64,000 nt of DNA from JALYNX01 sp963749415 (GCA_963749415.1 CAVVMG010000001.1:558001-622000); one strand, 5' to 3'. Shown: positions 33,249 through 42,360, counted from the stretch's first letter. The notes: generated by a model not told the origin, from the sequence alone. Made by a program: numbers and translations.

Positions 33249-33980
33249 TTAGCCGTCGACTTCTTTCGGCTCCGGCTCTGGCTCGGTGTCGGCCGCAGGT
33301 TCCTGGGCCTGATCGGGCCGGTCAAAGCTCATGGGCGGGATGGGCACCGGCGGCTGCCGGACCCGGTTCCGGGTCAGCTCGGCGAAGAGAAGAAAACCCG
33401 CGACGATGGCGACGAAGACAAGCCGGAAGTAGAGCGCCGCGGCGAGCCCGGCGGCCGCCGTCAGTAGGAAGACCACATTCGATATCGACTGGGCGTGACG
33501 GGGGGCGATCTTCTCCAACAGGGACACGAACAGGTGGCCGCCGTCCAGAGGTCGGATCGGGAGCCAGTTGAGCAACCCCCAAACCAGATTGACATAGATG
33601 AGGGTGTTGACGACGAAGCCGGTCAGACCGGTGTAGGGGCCGGTGAGCCAAGCGATCAACCAGATCAAGGCCCCGAACACGACTCCCACAGCCGATCCGG
33701 CGGCGGCAACCAGAGCTCGCCTTCCCGGACCGAACTCGCCCTGGGGCACGGACCAGGAGGTGAGGCCGCCCAATGTGTTCAACTCGATCTCGACCGTGGA
33801 GCCGAAGCTGCGGGCTGTGAGGGCATGGCCCAACTCGTGGATCAGGATGGAAACAGTGACGATCACGACCCAGGCGATCAGCAAAGAGACCTCGCCGGTG
33901 GAGAGGCCGAGAAGGGTCGCGACGATGAGGAACGAGGGCCTGACGGACACCGGGATCCCCATCAGTCGAAAGGTGAGCAC
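33249..33980 (-). CDS. Site-2-type M50 zinc metalloprotease (SpoIVFB-like)
   Basis: This is an intramembrane metalloprotease of the rhomboid-independent S2P class. The 243-residue product has the zinc motif ILIHELGHALTARSFG (HExxH) in an early helix and the third ligand in WLPIRPLDGGH, plus about six hydrophobic helices. The C-terminus is a polar, Pro/Glu-rich tail (TEPEPEPKEVDG). There is no PDZ or CBS domain. I chose GTG 33980, giving (V)LTFRLMGIPVSVRPS, because CAATAT lies 6 nt before it; GTG 33998 is an alternative. It is divergent from the M20 gene and upstream of the dehydrogenase. The substrate is unknown. Confidence 0.9.
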   Translation of the reverse strand: MLTFRLMGIPVSVRPSFLIVATLLGLSTGEVSLLIAWVVIVTVSILIHELGHALTARSFGSTVEIELNTLGGLTSWSVPQGEFGPGRRALVAAAGSAVGVVFGALIWLIAWLTGPYTGLTGFVVNTLIYVNLVWGLLNWLPIRPLDGGHLFVSLLEKIAPRHAQSISNVVFLLTAAAGLAAALYFRLVFVAIVAGFLLFAELTRNRVRQPPVPIPPMSFDRPDQAQEPAADTEPEPEPKEVDG

Positions 33981-34040
33981 GGCCCAATATTGGCCCACCG
34001 ACGGTCGGGAGGGCGAAAGCGCCTGGGTACGCTCGCTCCC

Positions 34041-35378
34041 ATGCACGATGATCTGAAGGCGGCCGCCGCTGCCGACATGCCCCGTCTGACCAGGATCCTC
34101 TCCGAGCTGATCACGCACCCCACGGTGAGCGCCCCCGGCTACGACCATCTCCCGGTTCGGGAGTCCGCGGAGCACATAGTGGAGATCCTCGAAGAGTTCG
34201 GGTTCCAGAATTCACAGCTGCTCGAGGTCGATGGCGGAAACCCGGCAGTGTTCGGTGAGCTACCAGGGCCGGAAGGAGCGCCGACCGTGCTCCTCTACGC
34301 CCACTACGACGTCCAACCCACCGGTCCGATCGACGATTGGGAGACGAAGCCATTCGAGCCCGTCGAGCGCGAAGGGCGCCTCTTCGGACGGGGCTCGGCT
34401 GACGACAAGTCAGGGATCGTCCTCCACCTCGGTGCGGTGGCTGCCCACCGCGGCCAGCTGCCGGTGGGGGTCCAGCTCTTCTTCGAAGGCGAGGAGGAGG
34501 CGGGCTCGGAGAGCCTCGTCGAGATCCTGGACAAGTACTCCGACCTTCTGAAGCCGGACGTGATCGTCATCGGAGACGGAGGGATGTGGTCGGTGGAGGT
34601 GCCGGCCTTCTTGACTTCGCTTCGCGGAATCGTCTCCACCACGGTCGAACTGAGGACCCTCGCAGCCCCGGTTCACTCCGGCCAGTACGGCGGGGTCTAT
34701 CCCGATGCCTTGATCGCCATGGCCCGCCTCCTGGCCAGTCTCCATGACGACGAGGGAACAGTCGCCGTGCCGGGCCTGGTCAGTGAGGAGACCGAGAGCC
34801 TCCCCATCCCCGAGGACCTGGCGCGGTCGCACACCGGCGTGCTCGCCGGTGTCGAGCAAATCGGATCGGGCTCGATCGCATCCCGCCTCTGGTCACGGCC
34901 CAACATCTCGGTGCTCGCCCTCGACGCTCCCCCCGTCAGCGAGGCGATCAACCAGCTGGTCCCGGTGAGCCGGGCCAAGGTGAGCATGCGGACCGCACCC
35001 GGCCAGGACTCCCAGATGGCGCTGACAGCCCTTGAGAAGCACCTCGAGGACAGCGTGCCTTGGGGGGCAAAGATCGAGTTCGTTCATCGCGAGCTGGGTG
35101 ACCCTTGCTCGATCGATGTCGACAATGAGGCGGTCGAAGCCTGGAGCGAGGGATATCGACAGGCTTTCGGGACCGAGCCCGTCTTCATGGGCGCCGGGGG
35201 ATCGATCCCGTTCATCTCCACCTTTGCCGAGCTGTACCCGGGGATCCCGATCCTGGTCATCGGCTGCTCCGACCCGACCAGCTCCTATCACGCCCCCAAC
35301 GAGAGCGTCGACCTCGCAGTGATCGAGAAGTCGGTGCTGGCGCAGGCAATCGCGTTCAGGATTCTCGGCTCAAGCTGA
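34041..35378 (+). CDS. M20-family metallopeptidase (dipeptidase)
   Basis: This is a di-zinc exopeptidase of the M20/ArgE/DapE/CNDP superfamily. The 445-residue product carries the first metal motif LLYAHYDVQPTGPIDDW (H and D), GRGSADDKSG, the catalytic EGEEEAGSESL and VIVIGDGGM. The last ligand is H in SDPTSSYHAPNESVDLA. The insertion with lid/dimerisation domain (LRGIVSTTVELRT...HSGQYGG) resembles cytosolic dipeptidases. TACGCT (34028-34033) lies 7 nt before the ATG, so it is likely leaderless. It ends 9 bp inside the convergent trmL gene. Confidence 0.93.
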   Translation: MHDDLKAAAAADMPRLTRILSELITHPTVSAPGYDHLPVRESAEHIVEILEEFGFQNSQLLEVDGGNPAVFGELPGPEGAPTVLLYAHYDVQPTGPIDDWETKPFEPVEREGRLFGRGSADDKSGIVLHLGAVAAHRGQLPVGVQLFFEGEEEAGSESLVEILDKYSDLLKPDVIVIGDGGMWSVEVPAFLTSLRGIVSTTVELRTLAAPVHSGQYGGVYPDALIAMARLLASLHDDEGTVAVPGLVSEETESLPIPEDLARSHTGVLAGVEQIGSGSIASRLWSRPNISVLALDAPPVSEAINQLVPVSRAKVSMRTAPGQDSQMALTALEKHLEDSVPWGAKIEFVHRELGDPCSIDVDNEAVEAWSEGYRQAFGTEPVFMGAGGSIPFISTFAELYPGIPILVIGCSDPTSSYHAPNESVDLAVIEKSVLAQAIAFRILGSS

Positions 35379-35867
35379 CGTTGTCCCCCCGCCAAGCGGC
35401 GGGACAGTCGCGCCGCTGAAGCCTTGTTGGCGCCAGGCCTCGTAGACGACGACCGCAGCAGACGTTGCCAGGTTCAGCGACCTGACTCCAGGCACCATGG
35501 GGATGCGGAGCCGGGAGGTCACCCAGGACACCGCCTTCACCTCCTCAGGAAGGCCCACCGACTCCGGGCCGAAGAGGAAGGTGTCGCCGACCTCGTAGGC
35601 CACATCCTGATACGGCTCCTCCCCGTCGACAGTGAAGGCGAACACCCGGTCGGGCTGGGCGGAGGTATGCCAGGTCTCGAGATCGGCATGGACATGGACG
35701 ACCGCCCGGTCCCGGTAGTCCATCCCCGCTCGACGAAGCCTGGCGTCGTCGATGGTGAAGCCAAGAGGCTCGATCAGATGGAGCCGGCAGCCGGTCACGG
35801 CGGCCAGGCGCATCGCGTTTCCGGTGTTGGGCGGGATCTCAGGACGGAAGAAGACGATCTCGAACAC
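35370..35867 (-). CDS. trmL: tRNA (cytidine/uridine-34-2'-O)-methyltransferase TrmL
   Basis: TrmL is a SPOUT-class enzyme that methylates the wobble ribose of tRNA-Leu isoacceptors. The 165-residue product has the N-terminal FFRPEIPPNTGNAMRLAA, RRAGMDYRDRAVVHVHADLE, the SAM-knot segments FLFGPESVGLPEEV and IPMVPGVRSLNLATSAAVVV, and YEAWRQQGF. Length is normal. It lies 2 bp after nucS and overlaps the M20 gene tail to tail. Confidence 0.95.
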   Translation of the reverse strand: MFEIVFFRPEIPPNTGNAMRLAAVTGCRLHLIEPLGFTIDDARLRRAGMDYRDRAVVHVHADLETWHTSAQPDRVFAFTVDGEEPYQDVAYEVGDTFLFGPESVGLPEEVKAVSWVTSRLRIPMVPGVRSLNLATSAAVVVYEAWRQQGFSGATVPPLGGGTTSA

Positions 35868-35869
35868 GG

Positions 35870-36538
35870 TCAGCGGAGATCGAATAGGCGGAGCTCGGTG
35901 TCCTCGGCGTCCCGGAGCCCGTCGTAATCGACTTCGATCGCCTCGATGCCCCGCGCCTCGGCCAGGACCCGGGCCTGAGGTGTGATCGATTGCGCCACGA
36001 ACATCCCCCGCAACGGGAGCAAGCGCGGGTCATTCCCGAGGCGCTCCAGGTAGCGAGCCAGTTGCTCCACACCGTCGATCTCACCGCGTCGCTTGATCTC
36101 GACTGCCACCGTTCCTCCTGAGGTGTCGGAACAAAGGAGGTCGACCGGCCCGATGTCCGTCGGGTACTCACGCCGAATCAACTCCAAGCCGTGCTCGAGG
36201 ATCCAGGGTCTCGCCGCGAGCAGGACCTGGAGATGCGCCTCGACACCGTCCTTTTGCAGGCCCGGATCGTCGCCGAGGGTATGAGTCACGTCCGCCATCA
36301 CTTCGTGGATCGTGATGGTCAGGATCTCGCCACGATTGTTCGACACCTCCCACCGGTCGTCGAAGGTGGCGACCTCGTTGGGCGCCACCATCCAGTTCAG
36401 GGGCTTGGAGGCGTTGCCGTCGGAGTGGATGGCGATCGTCCCGTCCGCCTTGACCATGATGAGGCGCACCGCCTCCGGAAGGTGGGCCGTGAGCCGACCC
36501 GAGTAGTCGACGGTGCAGCGGGCGATGAGCAATCTCAA
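35870..36538 (-). CDS. nucS: Mismatch-specific endonuclease NucS/EndoMS (TTG start)
   Basis: NucS carries out the non-canonical mismatch repair of actinobacteria and archaea, which lack MutS/MutL. The 222-residue product begins (L)RLLIARCTVDYSGRLTAHLP, closely matching mycobacterial NucS (226 residues). It has NWMVAPNEVATFDDRW in the N-terminal DNA-binding domain. The C-terminal RecB-like nuclease core shows LIRREYPTDIGPVDLLCSD and TVAVEIKRRGEIDGVEQLAR (D...ExK). The TTG at 36538 gives the family start; an ATG at 36592 would add non-conserved residues and overlap the divergent gene. It is co-transcribed with trmL. Confidence 0.96.
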   Translation of the reverse strand: MRLLIARCTVDYSGRLTAHLPEAVRLIMVKADGTIAIHSDGNASKPLNWMVAPNEVATFDDRWEVSNNRGEILTITIHEVMADVTHTLGDDPGLQKDGVEAHLQVLLAARPWILEHGLELIRREYPTDIGPVDLLCSDTSGGTVAVEIKRRGEIDGVEQLARYLERLGNDPRLLPLRGMFVAQSITPQARVLAEARGIEAIEVDYDGLRDAEDTELRLFDLR

Positions 36539-36584
36539 CGGGACACGAGAGTAACGAGGCGGCACTCGGTTTAGATTTCTACAG

Positions 36585-37616
36585 ATGCGCATCTCAGTCG
36601 GGACCGATAAAGGGTCCTATCTGCTCACCGAGTCCGGGCAATCATGGAAAGTCGATGGCCCGATGTTCCCGGGGTGGAAGGTGACCGCGTTCGGGGAGAC
36701 CAACGACGGGACCCATCTCGCCGCCGTTGGCAGCAACTGGTTCGGGATCGGAATCCACCACAGTGAGGACCAACTCGAGTGGAAACAAGCCGATTCTCCT
36801 CCCGCCTGGCCCGAGGGATCAGGGCGGAAAATGGAGCAGGTCTGGACGTTTCACAACCTCGGGGACCGTCTCCTCGCCGGGGTCGCCCAGGCGGGCCTAT
36901 TCGAGTCTGACGACGGCGGGATGACATGGGCCCCCAACGAAGGGCTCAATGAGCACCGGACACGGGGCGAGTGGCATCCCGGCGCCGGCGGGCTGTGCGC
37001 CCACCGAATCCTCGCCGGTGATGGAAGCCTCTGGGTGGGCATTTCTGCAGTCGGCGTGTTCAGGTCGGATGACGGCGGATCCACCTGGGAGCCCAAGAAC
37101 AATGGGATCCCTGCGGTGGACACCGCCGAGGGCGCCGAGCGTCCCGAGATCGGCTATTGCGTCCATGGCCTGGACCACGACCCGGGTGACCCGACCCATA
37201 TCTGGCGACAGGACCACCTGGGCGTGTTTCGCAGCCACGACGGGGGTGACAATTGGGAGCGGATCGAGAACGGCCTCCCGGCAGGATTTGGCTTCGTCAT
37301 GTGGCGCCATCCCTCATCGGGCCGGCTACTGATGGTGCCCCTGGAGTCCTCCGAGAACCGGGTCCCGGTGGGCGGGGAGCTTCGGGCGTACGCATCGGAC
37401 GACGACGGTGATTCCTGGGCCATTGCCGGGCGCGGCTGGGCCGACTCGCCTCAGTTCACCGGAGTGCTTCGTCGGGCGTTCGACGGCGATGAGGACGGGT
37501 CCTTCTGCTTCGGGACCACCGGGGGGAAGCTGTGGCTTACCCGGGATCTGGGGGCGACCTGGGCCGAGCTCGACCCGGCGTTCCCGAGGATCAACGCGGT
37601 TCGCCTGAACGCATGA
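36585..37616 (+). CDS. Asp-box (BNR) beta-propeller protein, sialidase-like fold
   Basis: The 343-residue product has at least five Asp-box turns: ESDDGGMTW, RSDDGGSTW, RSHDGGDNW, ASDDDGDSW and LTRDLGATW, spaced as in six-bladed sialidase or photosynthesis-factor propellers. There is no signal peptide, so it is probably cytoplasmic. I see no convincing sialidase arginine triad, so enzyme activity should not be assumed. TAGATT (36572-36577) lies 7 nt before the ATG. The stop overlaps the start of a MoaD-like gene (ATGA), implying a functional link. Confidence 0.85.
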   Translation: MRISVGTDKGSYLLTESGQSWKVDGPMFPGWKVTAFGETNDGTHLAAVGSNWFGIGIHHSEDQLEWKQADSPPAWPEGSGRKMEQVWTFHNLGDRLLAGVAQAGLFESDDGGMTWAPNEGLNEHRTRGEWHPGAGGLCAHRILAGDGSLWVGISAVGVFRSDDGGSTWEPKNNGIPAVDTAEGAERPEIGYCVHGLDHDPGDPTHIWRQDHLGVFRSHDGGDNWERIENGLPAGFGFVMWRHPSSGRLLMVPLESSENRVPVGGELRAYASDDDGDSWAIAGRGWADSPQFTGVLRRAFDGDEDGSFCFGTTGGKLWLTRDLGATWAELDPAFPRINAVRLNA

Positions 37617-37879
37617 GCGCCACCGTGCGCCTGCCGCGGATCCTCACCCAGACCGTTGGTGGAGGCATTCGACAAGAGGTCACCGGAGGCCGAGCCCTCG
37701 GCGAGGTCCTGGAGCTCCTTTTCGAGCGGGAGCCCGGCTTGCGCAACCACCTCCTCGACGAGGAGGGAAGCATCCGCACCCATGTGCTGATCTTCGTCGA
37801 CGGGGACCAGGCTGACCTCGACTCGATGGTCGGCGAGAGTGGCGAGATCCAGGTGCTACAGGCCGTCAGCGGCGGTTGA
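37613..37879 (+). CDS. MoaD/ThiS-family ubiquitin-fold protein ending in Gly-Gly
   Basis: This 88-residue beta-grasp protein begins MSATVRLPRILTQTVGGG and has the LGEVLELLFEREPGLRNHLL helix, VLIFVDGD and the C-terminal IQVLQAVSGG. The terminal di-glycine is what E1-like enzymes adenylate in sulfur carriers and small modifiers. No other molybdopterin or thiamine gene is near, and it is coupled to the propeller gene. It may therefore be a dedicated sulfur carrier or protein modifier rather than the MPT synthase subunit. It overlaps the next, convergent gene by 24 bp. Confidence 0.85.
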   Translation: MSATVRLPRILTQTVGGGIRQEVTGGRALGEVLELLFEREPGLRNHLLDEEGSIRTHVLIFVDGDQADLDSMVGESGEIQVLQAVSGG

Positions 37880-38290
37880 AGGGCTGGGCCGGGTCGGACG
37901 GCTCCAGACGAACCACAGGGCGAACGCCCAGACCGCGGCCAGGATCAGCCGCAACGCGAGGTTGTCGAGCAGAAAGAATATGGAGACCCCGATCGAGAGA
38001 GTGATCGCGATCGCCGCCAGCCACTTCATCCGGACGGTGAGCCCGCCCGATCGGTAACTACTGATCATCTTCCCGTACACCGGATGGTTTACCAGCCACC
38101 CGTAGAGGCGATCGGATGACATCGAGAAGAAGAAGGCGGCCAGGATCACGAAATCGAATGTCGGGATCCCGGGGAGGACGCTCAGCGGGACGAATCCCAG
38201 GCAGATCAGGCCGATCACGAAGTAGATGCCGCGAAGGACGCGGCTGCGCGGCTTCCGCGTCGCCACCGACTGGTGGGCACCCTGCGTCAC
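37856..38290 (-). CDS. DUF454 (YbaN-like) inner-membrane protein
   Basis: The 144-residue protein has the DUF454 pattern: a short cytoplasmic N-terminus, GIYFVIGLICLGFVPLSVLP (helix 1), GIPTFDFVILAAFFFSMSSD, RLYGWLVNHPVYGKMI, and two more helices near residues 85-132. Function is unknown; E. coli ybaN lies near priC-apt. The GTG start at 38290 has TAGGTT (38302-38297) 6 nt upstream, the leaderless pattern. It is convergent with the MoaD-like gene. Confidence 0.9.
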   Translation of the reverse strand: MTQGAHQSVATRKPRSRVLRGIYFVIGLICLGFVPLSVLPGIPTFDFVILAAFFFSMSSDRLYGWLVNHPVYGKMISSYRSGGLTVRMKWLAAIAITLSIGVSIFFLLDNLALRLILAAVWAFALWFVWSRPTRPSPSTAADGL

Positions 38291-38337
38291 CGGTTCAACC
38301 TATTAGCCCCGGTTTCTGACGGCGAGTCGGCAAAAAG

Positions 38338-38407
38338 GCCACGAGCCCACGCCCGGAGCACGACATCCTGCGGGCTCGCGGCTCATGGCTCGTGGCTGAC
38401 GGCGCTC
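38338..38407. repeat. Degenerate heptamers in inverted arrangement (locus D)
   Basis: From 38373 the plus strand reads GGCTCGC, GGCTCAT, GGCTCGT, GGCTGAC, GGCGCTC in 7-bp phase. At 38338-38351 the reverse complement of the same unit occurs (GCCACGA, GCCCACG), so CCACGAGCC can pair with GGCTCGTGG 40 bp later. The tract lies between DUF454 and the aldolase gene and upstream of the aldolase -10 box (TACCTT, 38418-38423). Confidence 0.6.
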
Positions 38408-38447
38408 AGGGCTGCGGTACCTTTCACCCCCCACAACGGAGAGCGAA

Positions 38448-39478
38448 ATGCCCATCGTCAGCCCCGAGAAATATCGAGAGATGTTCCGCTCCGCCCGTGA
38501 GGGCGGGTATGCCTACCCCGCGATCAACGTGGCCGCTTCGACGACATTGATCGCAGCCCTCGAAGGGTTCGCCGAGGCCGGGTCCGACGGCATCGTCCAG
38601 GTGTCCTACGGCGCCGCGGAGTTCGCATCGGGACAGTCTGTGAAAGACATGCCAACCGGGGCCCAGGCCCTTGCCGAATATGCCCATGTCGTCGCCGAGC
38701 GCTATCCGGTCAACATCGCCCTCCACACCGACCACTGCCCGCCCGACCGCGTCGACGGCTTCATCCGCCCCCTCATCGAGGCCAGCAGGGAACGGGTGGC
38801 CGACGGGGACGGCCCCCTCTTCCAGTCACACATGCTCGATGCCTCGAGTCTCCCCATGGAAGAGAACCTGGGCCTGGCCAAGGAACTGCTCGATCTCTGC
38901 TCGGCGATCGACGTGATCCTGGAATTGGAGATCGGGATCGTCGGCGGGGTCGAGGACGCCACCGACCACAGCGATGTGGACCGGGAAAAGCTCTACACCT
39001 CCCCGGAGGACATGACCAGGGTCGCCGAGGTGCTGGGCCCAACTGCCGACGGCCGCTATCTGCTGGCGGCCGTGTTCGGGAACGTGCATGGGGTCTACAA
39101 GCCGGGCGCGGTCAAGCTCGAACCCCTCGATCCTTCGCGATGGGCAGGCGGCGGTGACGGAGCACCTTGGGGAGGAGGCCCGGCACTACCTGGTTTTCCA
39201 CGGTGGCAGCGGTTCGACGCTCGATGAGATCAGGGAGACCCTGTCGTACGGGGTGGTGAAGATGAACATCGACACCGACTGCCAGTACGCCTACACCCGT
39301 CCCATCGTCGACCACATGATGGCCAACTACAGAGGGGTTTTCAAGGTGGACGGCGAGGTGGGGGACAAGAAGGCGTACGACCCTCGCAGCTACATGAAGA
39401 AGGCCGAGACCGGCATGGCGGCACAGCGTGGTCGAAGCCTGCGAGCAGCTCCTGTCGGCGGGCCGGTCGATCGGCTGA
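38448..39478 (+). CDS. fba: Class II fructose-bisphosphate aldolase, two frameshifts
   Basis: This zinc-dependent aldolase of glycolysis/gluconeogenesis splits fructose-1,6-bisphosphate. The first frame starts at ATG 38448 (SD GGAGAG) with MPIVSPEKYREMFRSAREGG. It shows ALHTDHCPPDRV (zinc His and catalytic Asp), LELEIGIVGGVED and FGNVHGVYKPG (zinc His). Near 39115-39125 the frame changes to SILRDGQAAVTEHLG, FHGGSGSTLDEIRETLSYGV (zinc His) and NIDTDCQYAYTRPIVDHM. Near 39418-39430 it shifts again to VVEACEQLLSAGRSIG, stop 39478. The joined length (about 343) is normal. All key residues survive, so I read the breaks as sequence errors. Confidence 0.93.
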
Positions 39479-39479
39479 G

Positions 39480-40825
39480 GTGGACGACCGCCACCAAACC
39501 TGGGCGTCGTCCGAGCGGTTCATCCCGACCCGTTTCATCCAGCCGTTCGTCCGGTTCACCCGGATCGAGGCGGCATCCGGAATCGTCTTGCTGGCGGCGA
39601 CCCTGGTCGCCCTGGTCTGGGCCAACAGCCGGTTCTCGGACAGCTACATCCAGATCCTCGGGGCCAATCTCAGTATCGAGATCGGCGGCTTTCACCTGGA
39701 CGAGACCGTCCAGGAGCTGATCAACGACGGGCTGATGGCGATCTTCTTCTTCGTGGTAGCCCTCGAGATCAAGCGAGAGTTGGTGCTCGGCGAGCTCAGA
39801 GACCGACGGACCGCCATTCTGCCCGCATCGCCGCGCTGGGAGGGATGGTGGTTCCTGCCCTCATCTATGTGGCGATCAACTTCGGCTCCGAGACCGGTGC
39901 GGTGCACGGTTGGGGAATCCCGATGGCCACCGACATCGCCTTCGCCATCGGGGTGGTCGCGCTCCTTGGCTCTCGAGTCCCGCAGCCGGAAGATTGTTCT
40001 TGCTCGCCTTGGCCATCGTGGATGACATCGGGGCGATCGTCGTGATCGCGATCTTCTACACCGACGACCTCGACATGGGTTATCTGGCCCTCGCCCTGGC
40101 CATGCTGGGAGTGGTCTGGCTGGCGTCGCGGGTGGGCATACGATCGCTTGCCTTCTACGTCCCCTCGGCTTTGATCGCTTGGTATCTTCATGCTCGAGTC
40201 CAGGCGTCCACGCCACCCTTGCCGGAGTCGCCCTTGGTCTGCTCACTCCGGCCCAGCCCATGTACCCGCCGCGAGAACTGGATGGAAGGGCGGGCCGATA
40301 ATCGACCAGCTCCCCGACGACGGTGGCGGGAAACCGTCGAGCACCTCGACCATGAAGCCATGCTGGTCAGCGAGATCGCGAGGGAATCCGTCTCCCCGCT
40401 GACCAGGGTGGAGACACGACTGGTGGGATGGAGCTCGTTCGTGGTGGTGCCCTTGTTCGCCCTGGCCAACGCCGGTGTCGACCTCCGCGGCAGTTCGATC
40501 TCCGACGCTGTGACGTCGCCGGTTGGGCTTGGAGTGATCCTGGGACTGGTGGTGGGCAAGACGGTCGGTATCTCCCTGTTCACCTTACCGCCATCCGTCT
40601 CGGCATCGGCATTCTTCCCCATGGTGTCACCCGACGGCATTTGGTCGGGCTGGCTGCGGTTGGCGGTATCGGGTTCACCGTGTCGCTTGTTCATCACCGG
40701 CCTCGCCTTCGACGATCCGGCCTTGATTGACATGGCCAAAATCGGGGTGTTCGTCGGATCCAGCGATCGCCGGCCTGATGGGAGCCGCAATTCTCTTCGG
40801 GGCCAAACGGGAGCAGGCGGGATGA
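39480..40825 (+). pseudogene. nhaA: Na+/H+ antiporter NhaA, many frameshifts
   Basis: NhaA expels Na+ in exchange for protons at the cytoplasmic membrane. The pieces, in order, come from different frames: FTRIEAASGIVLLAATLVAL and LMAIFFFVVALEIKRELVLG (39480-39830), MVVPALIYVAINFGSETGAV with GWGIPMATDIAFAIGVVALL (39845-39990), LFLLALAIVDDIGAIVVIAI (the two essential Asp residues, about 40010), VPLFALANAGVDL, VILGLVVGKTVGISLF, and FITGLAFDDPALIDMAKIGV. At least six indels interrupt it. The order and content match full-length NhaA, so it is either a decayed gene or, more likely given the broken aldolase next door, a region of poor sequence. It abuts the aldolase gene. Confidence 0.88.
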
Positions 40826-40991
40826 CCGAGCCACCGCAGGCCATCACTGCATAGACTGTGGTGGCACCGCCCACCTCATCTCCTTCCTGCCCACGGATGA
40901 GGAGCCGGAGCCAGGGACCGCCTTCGCCTATCGCTGTGGCGACTGCATGGAGCGCTTCGACGTGATCTGGGAGGCCGATGAGCCCGAGTGA
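40822..40991 (+). CDS. Small zinc-ribbon protein, one frameshift
   Basis: A protein of about 56 residues starts ATG 40822 (overlapping the nhaA stop as ATGA) with MTEPPQ. After a one-base loss near 40842-40846 it continues HHCIDCGGTAHLISFLP, then AYRCGDCMERFDVIWEADE, stop 40991. Two CxxC pairs about 30 residues apart form a zinc ribbon. Its function is unknown. The stop lies within the start region of the next gene, so the three form one transcription unit. Confidence 0.6.
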
Positions 40992-41387
40992 GCGGCCAAG
41001 TGACACCGAGCTCGCCGGCCACCGCACAATCGACCTGACCACGATCGGCCGGCGGAGCGGCCGGGAGAGCCGCATCGAGATCTGGTGGTTCCTCGTCGAC
41101 GGCCGGTTCTTCATCACCGGCACGCCGGGTGCTCGCGACTGGTATGCGAACGTCACCTTCGACTCGAGAGTGATGGTCCACGTAGCGGGGACACGACCTG
41201 CACGCTGTGGCGATCCGATGCGGGATCCGGCGTAGCGGGCCCGGGTCTTCGACGATCCGCAGACCCGGTGGTATGCTCACCCAATCCCAGCGCCAGCGTC
41301 TCATCGACGACGGCGCCGATGATCGAGATTCGCTTCCCGAACGAACCGACGGTGATCAGTCGCCGTCGTGCCAGCGCAACACCCTGA
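40978..41387 (+). pseudogene. DUF385/deazaflavin (F420)-dependent nitroreductase family, frameshifted
   Basis: Members of PF04075 bind F420 and reduce nitro compounds or quinones. The N-terminus (ATG 40978) gives TELAGHRTIDLTTIGRRSGR and ESRIEIWWFLVDGRFFITG with TPGARDWYANVTFDSRVMVH, the family core. From about 41180 the homology hops between all three frames: GHDLHAVAIR, RARVFDDPQTRWYAH (after an in-frame TAG at 41233), TQSQRQRLIDD and APMIEIRFPNEP, ending near 41387. At least four indels or substitutions are needed to restore it. Its 3' end overlaps the convergent gene by about 30 bp. Confidence 0.75.
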
Positions 41388-42274
41388 GGGCGCGCAGGGT
41401 GTTCCAGCGGCTCGGCTTGCCTGCGACCCTCCTCCATCTCGAAATGGGACACGCCTGGGATGCCGGTTCTGCTGCGGCCACGTGCTGTCGCCGCGTTGCT
41501 TGGAGCGAATGACATTGGACAGCCTCGTCAGCCCGCGGGTCAGGGGGAACGGCTGGCCTCCCGCAGATAGTCGAGGGCCCGGAGCAGGTCGTAGTGCCAT
41601 CGGGGTGGGAACGACATCAGAAGCCAGCGCTTGCTGATCACCTCGCCGGTTCGGAGCGAATACATGAGCCGGCGCTCCAGGAAGTAGTCGTGGGCCCGGG
41701 ACCGAGCCTCCGCCAATGTCTTATCACCGCCGATCGCCCTCTCGTACTCGACCAGGCCTTCGAGAACCGAGATCGTGGTGTGGAACGAGGAGCGGTCCGA
41801 GTCGACATGACAATTCCAGCCACCATCAGCCCGCTGTACCTCGAGGAGATACTCCGGTTGCGGCAAACCGCCGGAGTCTGCGAGGAAATAGGAGCCGAGG
41901 GCCAGGGCCATCCCGGTAATGCAGACCTCGGTCGAGTATTCGAAGAAGGGCCAGTTGCGAGCACCCAGGGTCAGGCGATCCCGCACCAGGTCGGTGGCTG
42001 AGCGGACCCGGTCGTGAGCGGGGTCGATGCCGAGGTGCCGGAGCAGGAGCAGGCTGTAGGTCGTCGAGGTCCACTTGGGCGTGTAGACGCCGCCACCCCA
42101 GAGCCCGTCATCACTTTGGAGGTCTAGGAGCTGAGCACCCCAACCCTCGAGGGCGACACGGCTCCGCTCAGCACTCACCTGCTTGGCACCGGCGTGGGTC
42201 AGGTCGCGCATCACCTGCCATCTGATCGCAGGATCGGAATCGAGGAGCCAGTCGAGAGTCGTCGGTGCCACCAT
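41356..42274 (-). CDS. Terpenoid-cyclase/prenyltransferase-fold protein, 3' part frameshifted
   Basis: The intact part (from ATG 42274, MVAPTTLDWLLDSDPAIRWQ) shows alpha-alpha toroid repeats: LLDLQSDDGLWGGGVYTPKW, LLEVQRADGGWNCHVDSDRS and the helices between them. This is the QW-like pattern of squalene-hopene cyclase and prenyltransferase beta subunits. No DxDD catalytic motif is seen, so cyclase activity is doubtful. After YLREA near 41540 the family C-terminus is found in other frames: STWPQQNRHP, FEMEEG, then KPSRWNTLRALRVLRWHDGD with the stop at 41356. At least two indels lie between about 41400 and 41540. Function is unknown. Confidence 0.75.
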
Positions 42275-42325
42275 TGAGCCTGATATATAGCGAATCGTTG
42301 CCCGGAGCCGACAGCCGATGCCAAC

Positions 42326-42354
42326 TTGTGAGTGAGTGCTCACTCACTTAGACT
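42326..42354 (+). promoter_or_regulatory. TetR promoter with palindromic operator
   Basis: TTGTGA (42326-42331) and TAGACT (42349-42354) are 17 bp apart. The perfect palindrome GTGAGTGAG-TG-CTCACTCAC (42328-42347) fills the spacer and overlaps the -35 box. This is typical autorepression by a TetR regulator, and the operator resembles the TGAGTGAG type seen for other TetR members. The GTG start lies 6 nt after the -10 box, so the transcript is leaderless. Confidence 0.75.
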
Positions 42355-42360
42355 GTGCCG

